DNA of 64,000 bases from assembly GCA_012934845.2 (NCBI GenBank), contig WNNJ02000616.1:1-64000 (forward strand), in the 5' to 3' direction. Position numbers and translations under genes: made by a program. The DNA is from Pomphorhynchus laevis (lineage: Eukaryota; Acanthocephala; Palaeacanthocephala; Echinorhynchida; Pomphorhynchidae). A model generated the notes under the pieces. The model had not been told where the DNA came from. It did not search any database and saw nothing but the letters and a program-made list of their open reading frames with translations. Shown in pieces: positions 53,807 to 64,000 of this stretch. The first letter of the stretch is position 1, and each line of letters opens with the position of its first letter.

Positions 53807-56698
53807 GACGTGAAATATTCACTGTTTCACCTTGCCTCAATGTCGATCGGTGTATTCGTGAATTTCGAAAATCTCTTGGCGATTTTTCCTTCAAGTTGAG
53901 CACAAATAATGGTGGTTTAAAAATCATTCACTCGAATATTCGTAGTCTACTTAATAAGTTAGATGAAATAAAATGTCTTTCAAGATATCGTACCAGATGT
54001 AGGTATTTTCACAGAATCTTGGCTTAGCTCGTCAATAGCAGACGTAGATATATTCATTGAGGGATACAGCATAAGTAGAAGTGATAGAACAGGGAAAATT
54101 GGAGGAGGTGTTATCGCGTATATCTCTAATAGGCTTCAATTCCGAGTAATTAAAACTCTTAGTGATGCTATTAACCTTAATGAAGCATTGTGTATTAGGC
54201 TATATTGTCAACACCCAATAACGGTATTGACTGTGTATCGTTCTCCAAGATCAAACACAGATAGCATAGCTGCTTTAATGGAGAGAAGTAGTTATTGTGA
54301 TAGATTTGTTGTACTCGGTGATTTCAACATGCCATCTGTGAATTGGGTTAATTACACTTCCAATGACTCGGATGTCGAGAGTTTGAAGCTACTTGGCTTA
54401 ATAAACAGCTTGGCTCTTAAGCAACATGTCAGTCAGAGTACAAGATTTTCACAGGATTCACATTCACTTTTGGATTTATGCCTTACTGTACCATATGACA
54501 TTCTTGATAGATTAAGCTATCTGGACCTAATAGGTCATTCAGATCATGTGGTCATTTCGATTGGTCTGAGCGATGTCTACTCACATGGCGTAAATCCGAC
54601 GTCGTCTGTAAACCCATTCAGAACTGACTTTGCTCTAGTAAATAAATATCTCGTTGGGGTAAAGTGGTTGGATGCTTTTGATGTTGTCGTCTAATATTCA
54701 TGGCAGTTTTTCAGGGATACTCTGTACCACCTCCTTAATCGTTTCTCACCTCTTCAGAGTAAACACTGTTTGACATCGATCTCACCGCCTTGGTTTAATA
54801 GCGACATAAAACATGCTTTAAAGATGAGACGTAAGGCCTTTAATAACTATCGTAAAGACAGAGCTAATTTCAGCACTTATAAGAAATGGCGAAACCTCGT
54901 TACGTCCATGAAGCGAACTGGTAGGCGATCTTTCGAAAATCAGCTAAGTATAAACTGTCACCGTGATCCCCGCTCTTTCTTTAGGTATGTGACTGCTAAG
55001 CATACGCGCTGTAAACCTATAAATTGTATTCAACGTGACGATGGGAAATTCATAACTGATTCTTTGCAGATATCAAATATGTTTAGAAATCATTTCCATT
55101 CTTTGAATCTTGACCATAAGGATGTGACAATGGGTGATCCGTGTACATTTGAATCGCCCGGAGATGACACCAGCGACCTCTTCCGATGTGATGATGTTCT
55201 CCAAGAGCTTCGGAAACTTAAATGCAAAGCAGGTGCGGGTCCAGATGGCTTACCGCCAGTATATCTGCGCAACATCGCTGACATAATATGTCATCCGCTT
55301 TACAATATTTTCTCTGCGTCTGTTGCTTTTGGCATTGTTCCTTCTGATTGGCAGAATTCCATCATCTGTCCTATTTATAAAGGGGATAGTTCGTCCATTG
55401 ACAATTATAGGCCTATTAGTCTCACTTGCGTGTGTTGCCGTGTGCTAGAAAGATTGATTAAGCGACGAATAATAGAATTTCTAAATAAATTTCAAATTTT
55501 GGACCCAGCACAGCATGGCTTCCGAAAAGGTTATTCCACGACTACTAATCTTGTACATGCACGTGAAAATTGGTATCACTATTATGATCAAGGCATACCA
55601 GCTGATGTCATTTTCTTTGATTTCTCAAAAGCGTTCGACTCAGTTAATCACACGCGTCTTATTGAGAAGTTGGAGCACATTCATCTTGATAAGAGGATTA
55701 TAAACTGGATTCGTGTATTCCTTTCCAACCGACAAAGTGTCGTACGAGTAAATGAGTCGCTGTCGAGTCCATTTCCAGTGTTGTTAGGTATTCCACAGGG
55801 AAGTGTATTGGGTCCCATCTTATTCAGTCTTTATATCAACGATTTGATACCAAATATCAGTTCATTCAGTTTATTATATGCAGATGATCTTAAAGTTTGG
55901 CGACCTATTATTTCCGATCTTGACAAACAGCATTTACAAAGCGACGTCGACGTTATATCCAATTGGTCTATACGAAATCACTTGAGGATCAATTCCGCTA
56001 AATGTACATGTATGCGTATATCACGAAGATCATGTGATCATCTTGGAGGTGAGTACCAGTTTGGTTCAATTAGTATCGAAAGAACCAACTCATATAAAGA
56101 TTTGGGAGTTTGGGTTTGTGCTGACTTATCCACTCGAAAGCATTCAGACTACGTGTGTTGCATCACAAAACGCTTAATAGGACATACTCGTCGAGCTCTG
56201 ATAGGCATAGATCCGTTATGTTACCATACCTTAGCAAATGCGTTTTTCTTGAGCCATATCTTATACGCATCGCCAGCTTGTTATCCCGAAACTACTTATG
56301 AGCGTCGTGCATTAGAGAAAGTGTTCAGATCAACAACTAAATTAGTCTCAGGGCTGCATATTTATGGCTACGCGAAACGCCTCCAGATATTAAATATGCC
56401 TTGTCTGCGATATATCCGTGACAAGCGAGATCTCTCTCTTGTTTGGAAAATTCTGCATACTAAAGATCATCCACTGTCACATCTACTGCAACTGAGAGGT
56501 CAACCTTCTCTTCGCGGACACCCCCTGATGCTGAAAACACAAAGGTACATGCATGCAGTTTCCTGCTTTGCCAAACGAGTCGTACGATCTTGGAATTCGC
56601 TTCAGAGTGCGACCGTTTTGTCGTCTACTGCTTCAAGTTTTTGCGCCCTACTGGATGATGACCCTTCCTTCTCAAGACAACGGTGGGATTTTCAGTAG
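53740..56698 (+). pseudogene. L-D ORF2: endonuclease and RT, two breaks
   Basis: Endonuclease: IIHSNIRSLLNKLDEIK, FTESWLSSS, VYRSPRSN, VVLGDFNMPSVNW, SLLDLCLT, GHSDHVVIS. RT (54770-56698, 642 codons open): KCKAGAGPDGLPPVYLR, YRPISLTCVCCRVLER, FFDFSKAFDSVNHTRL (A), GIPQGSVLGPILFSLYINDL (B), LLYADDLKVW (C), INSAKCTCMRI, SYKDLGVWV, and a C-terminal domain ending RVVRSWNSLQ...RQRWDF. A frameshift lies near 54000 within the endonuclease, and a TAA at 54692-54694 separates endonuclease from RT in the same frame. Confidence 0.85.
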
Positions 56699-56879
56699 TT
56701 TATCTGATGAGGGAGGGACAAAACGACTCTTATTCTTTTTATTCTTTTTATTTTGTGAAGCAACTTGTAAAGAGCCTCGGCTCAATTCGTTGTCAATTAA
56801 TAATAATAATATAAAATTAGCAGTCGTTTACCAATAAACGTTTTGTCACAGAAGAAACTTAGTATAAGTTATTTCTTAT

Positions 56880-57475
56880 AGAAGATAGACCAAAAATCGG
56901 GAATAAAGCCCGTTGGTATTGGCGACGTTAGTAGGAGAATAATGTCGAAAGCCATTATTTCTATAATTTCCAACGATATTTTTTAGTTAGTGGATTTGTA
57001 AGCGTGCAGTTGGCACGCATTTGCCACTTTAAATAAATTATTATTGCATTATTATTCAATGTTATTCCGATTACGAGGCTTTCAAATTCCGATGTGACTC
57101 CGTAAAAATAAAAATACTCACAATGTTATTAATAATCAAATATATTATTTTTATTCTTATCAATTATCAGATGCACAGTCCAACGATATTCATTAGTTAG
57201 TGGACTTTCTAGTTATTAGATTTGGTCACGAATCTGCTGAATTGACTAGAGTTTTGTCAACGTTGGCAAAACCTTTAGCTACTGAGTTTATGCCTAGTAA
57301 TGTTATAAATGTATTGGATTCAAGCAGATTAATCAAAAAACTTTCCTTAACCAAAAATCGGGAATAAGGCCTGTTGGTATTGGCGACGTTAGTAGTAGAA
57401 TAATGTCGAAAGCCATTATTTCTATAATTTCCAACAATATTCATTAATTAGTGGACTTTCTAGTTATTAGATTCA
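56880..57475 (+). mobile_element. RT scraps in direct repeat
   Basis: KSGIKPVGIGDVSRRIMSKA and the closely similar copy KSGIRPVGIGDVSSRIMSKA occur at about 56895-56985 and 57357-57450. The second is preceded by more of the same domain (ESAELTRVLSTLAKPLATEF, VLDSSRLI). This RT motif belongs to the same family as the relic in RBM22 intron 4. The repeated block is about 113 bp with a few differences. Confidence 0.6.
57000..57045 (+). mobile_element. LINE 3'-tail scrap
   Basis: GTAAGCGTGC, AGTTG, GCACGCATTTGCCAC then TTTAAATAAAT: the L-A type tail with an altered hairpin loop but intact stem. An inverted copy of the same tail lies at 57505-57538. Confidence 0.65.
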
Positions 57476-57499
57476 AGCAGATTAATCAAAAAAAGAGAT

Positions 57500-60478
57500 T
57501 TATCTTAATGTGGCAAATGCGTGCCAGCGCACGCTTACATAATAATAAATAATACAATAATTTATTTAACGTGGCAAATGCGTGCAAAATGTACGCTTAC
57601 ATGACCACTAACAAACAAAAAAAGAACATCAAAAGTCACAGGTAATTAGTTAATTGTTGAAATAAAATTGGATTTGGCGTTTGAAGTACGGCATAGATGT
57701 TGATTGGCGGATATGAATAGGCAGTTGATTCCACAAGAGAGGAGCAGCCACAACGAAGAAGCGGAAGGCAAAAGAGGTAGAGTAGATTGGGACATGTAAA
57801 AGAAGGCAATTACGGAAACGCAGAGCACAATACACAGTACGAGAATTGTCGAGAAAAGGAAGGTTGAGAAATGAAGGGGTATGAGAAGTTATAAGGCGAA
57901 AAGCAATAATAAGAAGACGAATTTGAACACGACAATAAATGGTAGGCCAATCAAGAGAAACAAGATAGTGGGATGTATGATCAAAACGACGAAGACGGAG
58001 GAGAACTCGAACGGCAGCGTTGATGATGCGTTGTAAAGGAAGAAGAGTGGATTTAGGTGAGTTGGAAAATAGACTAAGACAGTAATCAAGTCTTGAGAAA
58101 AGAAGAGAAGATATGAGAGTCATACAATAAGGGAAATCGATCAATCTACGAACTTGACGGAGATTGCGGAGTATCAAGGTAGATGAGCGTACTTTATCAC
58201 TAACGAAAGGTTTAAGTGAAAGTCGGTTGTCGAAATGAAAGCCTAGGAAAACGAGATTATCAACGATTGGGAGAATTGTAAAATTTAATGATACGGAGGG
58301 AGGTTCGAAGCCGAGGCGTCGAGGTAGGATCCACATAATTTTGGATTTATCAGGATTCAGAGAAAGGCGAAGGGAAGAAAGATAATTGGAAATTGAGACA
58401 AGACAGTCCGAAGCGGAAACACTAAGATCGTGAATACGATAAACAGGTGCATGAGCATAGATGAGAATGTCATCAGCATATTGCATAACATAGAAGTTAA
58501 ATTTATGAGAAATCGAAGGCAAGTCACCGAGAAGAAGAGAGAAAAGCATAGGGCCTAATACAGAGCCTTGTGGAACACCGGTCGGGATGGATGATGGATG
58601 GGAGAGAGAAGAGTTAGAATAGACGCGAAATGTACGGTTTGACAGATATGAAGAAAACCATGATACAGTGGGTAAAGAGAAGCCATAATCATGACGAAGG
58701 CGATGTAGAATAATCGAGTGATCGACGATGTCAAAAGCAGACGATAGATCAAGAGAAACTATGATACTACATAATTTATGATCGCGCGAGATGAGTAAGT
58801 CATTATAAACTTTAAGACAGCCAATTTCAGTAGAGTGATTAGAGCGAAAAGCGGCTTGGAAGGGAGGAAACAAGTTAGAGGAAAAGAGATACGTATTAAC
58901 TTGCTTGAGAACGAGACACTCAAGGAGTTTAGAGAGGGTTGGGATAAGTAAGATTGGACGGTACGAAGATGGTAGTGAGGAGTCGAGAGATTGCTTTTTG
59001 ATGAGAGGACGAACAGTGGCACATTTCCAGACGGAAGGAAATGTACGGCTACGGATGGACGAGTTGAACAATGTGGTTAGGAAGGGTGAGATAGAGGAGC
59101 AGATATTTTTAAGTAAGTGAGATGGAATTGGGTCAGAAGGAGAGGTTTTGTTAGGTAATGACAGCAGAACCGAAGAAAATTCATCAGACGAAACGGGAAG
59201 AAGGTGGAATAGTTCTGGGAGGGAAGTATTTAAAGAGAAGAATGGGCACAAGGGGGCTACGGGTAGTAGGGAAAGTAAATTAGATAGCTTAGTTTGTAGA
59301 TAAGAAGAAAATTCATCAGGATTTATATTACAAGAAGTAGATGATCGTGAAAGAATTGAGTTTAAGATTTTCCAATGAGATGTAGATTTGGACGATGACT
59401 CGAGTTGATTTCGCCAAAAGATAGTACGTTTAGTACGTATAAGAATAAGATGTGAACGGCGTAGAGAAAAGTAGGAATCACGGAGATTTGGAGTGAGTGA
59501 GTTGGGAGAACGTTTAAGAAAGCGATTATACACACGAAAAGAGTGACGGAGTCGACGCTTAGAAAGACTACAGTCAGAATCGAACCAGGGAGCATGGCGC
59601 AAGCGCTGCGAGCGTCGGAGTCGACTAGGCAGAAGTTTATTGATGATATACATAAGTTCAGAATCAAACAGAATGCAGAGATCATCGGGAGAGAGATAGT
59701 TAAGAGGAAGTGAAAAGAGTGAAGAATTGAGTAAGGCTGTGCAGAGAATATGGACATCGAGAAGTTTCCAGGGTCGCCTGGGTGTGGGTAATGACTATAC
59801 ATGGAAGTATAGTCATTAAAGCAGATAGGGACAGCAATGATGTCGAGAGCACCGCCGAGAATATGAGTTGGACTTGTTGAAAGTAATTTATAGTTAAAAT
59901 CAGAAAAAAGATTAGTTAAAGTGATAAAGTCAGAGTCAGCCGGACGATCAAGACGAATGTTAAAGTCACCGAGAACAAAAGAAGGAGTATAAGACAATGA
60001 ACAGTGAGACATACGATCTGCAAGGTCGTTAAAGAAAATACGTGAGGGTGCAACTGAACCTGGACGGTATATAATCACAAGTTCCAGAGGGAAAGGAGTT
60101 GATAATCTGCATATGAGTAATTCGAACGAGGTGTAACGGATGTTAACGTTAATTTTACGTAAAGACATTGGGTGACGAGCAATGGCAACTATACCGCCAT
60201 GGTTAAAAGCAGTAGATGTATGAGAGGCAATTGGACGAGCTGATTCAACTAGAGAACAACCAGTGCGACATAGACGACGAATAGCAAGATCGTCGGAGTC
60301 ACAATGCCAGGATTCGGTAATGCAGAGAATATCGATAGATAATTGATCGAAGATATCAAGGAGCATATCAGCTTTATGAAGAATGGAGCTAGTGTTGAAT
60401 AGACTAAGACGAAAAGTATGCTTAGGAGCGAGATCGACTAGCGAAGAAGACAAGGGGGAGAGATGGCACTCCATCGAA
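57500..60478 (-). mobile_element. CR1-like LINE, L-B copy 2
   Basis: Minus strand. The 3' tail at 57605-57565 (GTGGCAAATGCGTGC read on the plus strand) follows a second, separate tail scrap at 57538-57505. ORF2 runs 60475-57650. Nearly identical in layout and wording to L-B copy 1. The 5' end is truncated exactly at the start of ORF2 (about 60478), where it abuts an L-A tail in the same orientation. Confidence 0.85.
57650..59653 (-). CDS. L-B copy 2 ORF2, RT part (667 codons open)
   Basis: RT with motifs IVSLDLSSAFDIVDHSIIL (A), TGVPQGSVLGPMLFSLLL (B), [13 protein letters not shown] (C), LSLNPDKSKIMWI (D), LVFLGFHFDNRLS (E) and the C-terminal domain (LDYCLSLFSNSPKS, INAAVRVLLRLRRFDHTS). All catalytic residues are present. 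The endonuclease half (60495-59362, NTSSILHKADMLLD, TESWHCDSDDLA, VLGDFNIRLDR) is in another frame; a deletion with a palindromic junction at 59789-59818 separates them, so the element as a whole is broken. Confidence 0.85.
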   Translation of the reverse strand: MYIINKLLPSRLRRSQRLRHAPWFDSDCSLSKRRLRHSFRVYNRFLKRSPNSLTPNLRDSYFSLRRSHLILIRTKRTIFWRNQLESSSKSTSHWKILNSILSRSSTSCNINPDEFSSYLQTKLSNLLSLLPVAPLCPFFSLNTSLPELFHLLPVSSDEFSSVLLSLPNKTSPSDPIPSHLLKNICSSISPFLTTLFNSSIRSRTFPSVWKCATVRPLIKKQSLDSSLPSSYRPILLIPTLSKLLECLVLKQVNTYLFSSNLFPPFQAAFRSNHSTEIGCLKVYNDLLISRDHKLCSIIVSLDLSSAFDIVDHSIILHRLRHDYGFSLPTVSWFSSYLSNRTFRVYSNSSLSHPSSIPTGVPQGSVLGPMLFSLLLGDLPSISHKFNFYVMQYADDILIYAHAPVYRIHDLSVSASDCLVSISNYLSSLRLSLNPDKSKIMWILPRRLGFEPPSVSLNFTILPIVDNLVFLGFHFDNRLSLKPFVSDKVRSSTLILRNLRQVRRLIDFPYCMTLISSLLFSRLDYCLSLFSNSPKSTLLPLQRIINAAVRVLLRLRRFDHTSHYLVSLDWPTIYCRVQIRLLIIAFRLITSHTPSFLNLPFLDNSRTVYCALRFRNCLLLHVPIYSTSFAFRFFVVAAPLLWNQLPIHIRQSTSMPYFKRQIQFYFNN

Positions 60479-60975
60479 TTACCACAACAAAACAAAAATG
60501 TAAATCATGTATCGAGAAGGTGTAAACGGAGGAGGTGTTTGAATGTGATAATGTAGGGAGCACGACGGACGTCGAGATAGAGTTGATTCCAGACGAGTGA
60601 TGGGGCAACGAGGAAGTATCGGAGACCATAGTTGTTGGAGAAATTGGGAACGTGGAGTAAGAGGGTATTACGGGAACGCAACGATAGCGAGGTGAGGCGA
60701 ATGTCGTCTAAGAAAGAAAGGTTGATGAACGATGAAAGCCGACAGCAATGAGACAAAAATTTACGAGAAGAAGGCGGAGTTTGATGCGGATATAAATGGT
60801 GGGTTAGGAGAGTTGGGCAAGATATGTGGATGTGTGATCGAAGCGACGGATACGAAAGAGCACTCGAACGGCGGTGTTGATTATTCGTTGTATGGGAGCG
60901 AAACGCGTATACCGTTGTTGAAGTTTGTATTTCTTGATCTGATGAGGATATATAGAATGCTGCCTGGTGTTTATG
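60479..60975 (-). mobile_element. L-A LINE 3' fragment
   Basis: End of L-A ORF2 on the minus strand (RLSSFINLSFLDDIRLTSLSLRSRN, LLLHVPNFSNNYGLRYFLVAPSLVWNQL, TFKHLLRLHLLDT). It lacks its own 3' tail, which is replaced by L-B copy 2. Confidence 0.8.
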
Positions 60976-61229
60976 CCTCTTCATGAGGAAAACATAGTGA
61001 TTTATTTACGAGTACACCATTGTGTGTCCCAGGGCATGTGTAACAACAAATTATATTTTATATGTTTGTACACTTTAAAGTGTCCCTGTAAAACAGCATT
61101 TCTATTAAAAGGAATTTTGTGCCTGATGCATGGTTAAACCAGAGGACATAAAACAGTTGTTTACTGCCAAACGTGAGATAGCCGAGCGTCGAAAGAATGG
61201 CTACGAAAATCTTATAATCTGAATTTTTC

Positions 61230-64000
61230 AGGTTATGCGACGCAGTCTCCACTCGATTTTTTATCAACAACCCTCGAGACATTTCGTTACAGAATATCGA
61301 ACGTCTCTGTGTCGCACACATTCCCAACTCAACTGTAGACTCTGTAACTCGCTACTAACGGTCAATCATCCGGATTTATTCTCGTTGTTCGATTGTATGA
61401 ATTCTCAAAAATCAAATGTCCACAAGTTTCCCTGTACATCTACCAAAGCTGGCCTTTACATTCTCTATTCAAATGTTTTGAGTTTGTTTAACAAGTTGGA
61501 TGAAATCAAAGCAATAGTACATCATGAAAATCTCGACATGCTGTTTTTCACTGAAACTTGGTTAAATTGTAATATTCTGGATTCTGAAGTCGGTATTTAC
61601 GGTTATACGATAGTTCGCTGTTATTGAAAAAAACCTAGTTTTATTTTAGAATTGAAAATTCATATCCAGCCAATGCAAATTAAATTTATTTTCAATATTT
61701 TAACAAAAAAAAATCCGTCATCATCTGAAATGACGGATTCGTCATTCATCTGAATTCGTCATTAATATGAAAATACCAGAGGAATAAAAATTGTAAAAAC
61801 ATATTTATTTTAAAGTGGCAAATGCGTGACAGCGCACGCTTACATCATGACCACAACAAAACAAAAATGTAAATCATGTGTCGAGAAGGTGTGAACGAAG
61901 GAGATGTTTGAATGTGATAAAGGAGGAAGCATATTATAGTTGATCATATTGAATACTCTAGACAAATCATGAAATACATCATGAAAATCTCGACATGCTG
62001 TTTTTCACTGAAACTTGGTTAAATTGTAATATTCTGGATTCTGAAGTCGTTATTCACGGTTATACGATAGTTCGCTGTGATCGAAAAATCTCTAGAGGTG
62101 GCGGTGTAGCTGCTTATATACGCGACAATCTTGTTTATAACGTAAAAGAGTCGTGTTCTGACGATTATGGAAATGGGCTTTTGTGGATTAAAGTGACCGA
62201 GAAACGAGGTAAGGTCTATCGCATTTGTATTGTTTATCGTAGTCCTCGATCAAAAATACCACTCATCATCAAGTTGTTGAAACATCACTGTTCCGGCGAT
62301 GTGGATACCTTAATCTGCGGATATCTTAACACTCCAAATATCGATTGGGTCTCTTATACCGCGATCCAGAGGTGTGATGAAGAATCATCAGCCTTACTTG
62401 ATGTATTCAATGAGCTCACACTCTGTCAGTTTGTCAATTGTAATAATCGTATCTGTAATAAAAGTCATTCCCTGCTAGATTTATGCCTATGTACCAATGA
62501 TTATGTCGTTGAGTCATTAAGTTGCGGTCCGCCATTAGGCTCCAGCGATCACTGCACTTTACGTATCATCCTACCTGGTCATATTTCGCGTCTGGTCAAT
62601 TAAAAAAACGATTGATGTTATGAATGCGGATTACGATACAATTAATTAAATGCTGAGCCTAGGAAGATGGCCTTGTGCTAGAACAGTCGGTGTTCATGTG
62701 GCCTGGTTGTTCCTCCACACAACATTAATTAATCTACTTCACGCCTTTCCCCTTGAATAACACGTAAACCACCATCCTCCAAACCCAAATGGTTTGACAG
62801 TGAGTTGAAGCGAGCTATCAGAGAACGTGATCATGCATTCCTACTATTTAAGCGTGGACTCGGATCCTTCAGATTTTATACTACCATTCGCAATAGGGTG
62901 ACTTATCTTAAACGTCAGAAAAAACATCAATTCATTGCTTTATATGTTCCTTGTCTCATGTCGATTAAAAGAGACTTTTTCAACTACTTGGCAACCGTAA
63001 GAGGGTATCTTCGTCAATCAACTGTCTGGTTGATGGTGAGCGAAAATCGGTTTCTCCTCTTTCCATTGCCAATATCCTTGCCAAGAACTTTTGTCTCACT
63101 CGCAATCGATTTTCCCTATGTGACTATAACATTACGATAGACAATTCTTCTCTCCAGTACCAGGATTCTAACCTCTACTTTGACCCGTTCGATGTTCTTA
63201 ATATCTTATCGAAGCTACCGGCTAAAAATAGTTCAGGTCCTGATGGTATTCCTAGTATATTATTACGCAAAGTTACATCGAATATATATCTTCCTCTTTT
63301 TGATATTTACTATTGGTTCTTTGAGAACTGGCATAATCCCAGATATGTGGAAGAGAGCATTAGTCATTCCAATTTTCAAAAAGGGGGATAAGGTAAATCC
63401 TCAAAATTATCGGCCAATAAGTTTGACGTGTATTGCTTGCAAGGTGATTGAGAAACTGATCCTGAGGTATGTATATTCTCATTTGGACAAATTCAATATT
63501 TTATCTAATAAACAGCATGGATTTAGAAAACATCATTCCACTTCAACTAATCTAACATTAGCACGCGAACGCTGGGCCGGTTTTGTCGAACAGAGGGTGC
63601 CGTTTGATGTCGTCTTTATTGATTTGTTCAAAGCTTTTGATCGGGTCGTTCATCCAATTTTACTGTGGAAACTTGAAAATTACGGATTCTCAAAGCACGT
63701 TTGTCACAGGATACGTGAATTCTTGAGTAGACGTTCCTTTGCTGTGCGAGTTGGTGAGTCTCTTTCTGAATGGTTTTATCTCACTTAAGGTGTTCTACAA
63801 GGCTGTATCCTTAGTCCCACTTTGTTTAATATCTACATCAACGAAATCGCTGAAAATGTTACATGTCAGTGCCTATTATACGCCGATGATATGAAACTGT
63901 GGTGGTGTTTATTTCGTGATTGTTCTAGCTCTCCCCTACTACAATCAGATTTGGATAAAGTTAGTAGTTGGTGTTCATCACACGGCTTAGTAGTCAATGT
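61230..64000 (+). mobile_element. CR1-like LINE, L-C copy, interrupted and running off the window
   Basis: ORF2 of the L-C/L-D group. Before the insertion (61235-61627): YILYSNVLSLFNKLDEIK, MLFFTETWLN. After it (61995-62603): MLFFTETWLN again, RGGGVAAYIRD, IVYRSPRS, SSALLDVFNEL, GSSDHCTLRII. RT: AKNSSGPDGIPS (near 63230), NYRPISLTCIACKVIEKLI, FIDLFKAFDRVVHPIL (A), GVLQGCILSPTLFNIYINEI (B), LLYADDMKLW (C, about 63875). Several frame breaks (about 62600-62790, 63140-63260, 63787). It continues past base 64000. Confidence 0.8.
61518..62078. repeat. 104-bp direct repeats flanking an insertion
   Basis: 61518-61621 and 61975-62078 are the same L-C segment (TACATCATGAAAATCTCGAC ... GATAGTTCGCTGT) with two or three differences. 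Between them lie about 353 bp containing an L-A 3' tail in minus orientation (about 61805-61930) and, at 61712-61739, a perfect 10-bp hairpin (AATCCGTCAT / ATGACGGATT). Confidence 0.85.

Larger units (their letters stand above)
52220..56830 (+). mobile_element. CR1-like LINE, L-D copy, near full length
   Basis: The most complete LINE in the window: a 5' region of about 400 bp with short ATTACAACG-type repeats (52450-52515) and a block AAGTCTTGGTTATT used twice (also in the L-A 5' region), ORF1, ORF2 and a 3' end with TAATAATAATAAT at 56800-56815. Only one frameshift and one in-frame stop are evident in ORF2, so this family was probably active recently. Confidence 0.85.

Overview
This window is a stretch of an AT-rich animal genome, almost certainly an invertebrate. 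Two host genes with spliceosomal introns (46 and 52 nt where free of transposons, several kb where filled with them) anchor that view. The rest is mostly retroelement debris: Penelope-like elements (PLEs), several non-LTR (LINE) families and the structured non-coding repeats that go with them. I cannot name the species. Nothing looks bacterial, and I see no CRISPR array or convincing tRNA or rRNA gene.

Layout. 1-1720: broken PLE (minus) with a 472-bp internal tandem duplication. 1720-3130: AT-rich repeats. 3140-6860: LINE with zinc knuckles, endonuclease and RT (called L-I here). 7960-8720: PLE RT relic. 8880-11200: RTE-type LINE. 12300-12900: PLE relic. 12895-16640: inverted repeats, a 361-bp satellite array, another PLE and several copies of a hammerhead-like hairpin. 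16860-17870: Rex/Babar-like LINE tail. 18126-24835 (minus): host splicing factor RBM22, five exons, with an RT relic in intron 4 and an antisense LINE relic in intron 2. 25400-27440: PLE fragments of two families. 27600-30520: minisatellite and LINE tails. 31200-33520: PLE. 33500-35480: AT-rich repeat modules. 36470-38677 (minus): host ubiquitin-like/ribosomal protein eL40 fusion gene. 39450-41870: second RTE copy and a LINE scrap. 42300-50950: two CR1-like LINEs head to tail (L-A, then L-B). 51660-56830: a LINE tail, then a nearly complete LINE with both ORFs (L-D). 56880-60960: RT scraps, a second L-B copy (minus) and an L-A tail. 61230-64000: another LINE (L-C), interrupted by an insertion between 104-bp direct repeats and running off the window.

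Most interesting. (1) A recurring hairpin places a CTGATGA box in its apical loop, and the matching GAAA box and a GT(C/A) site at its base. All three hammerhead helices can be paired by eye, with compensatory changes between families, but the strand order is not that of any known hammerhead permutation. The pieces form a normal hammerhead only between neighbouring repeats or separate RNAs. It occurs in the 361-bp satellite, in a dispersed element near the PLEs and, weaker, in a third unrelated context. (2) A host Ubl-eL40 fusion whose ubiquitin half is extremely diverged and has lost the terminal Gly-Gly. (3) A structured 3' tail shared by LINE copies, a 104-bp direct repeat around an insertion, and a palindrome at a LINE deletion junction.

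How the parts relate: the two host genes run on the minus strand, and both have an AG splice acceptor just upstream of the ATG, compatible with 5'-UTR introns or spliced-leader addition. The PLEs could supply the reverse transcriptase for the satellite and hairpin repeats, as proposed for animal retrozymes; that link is inference.
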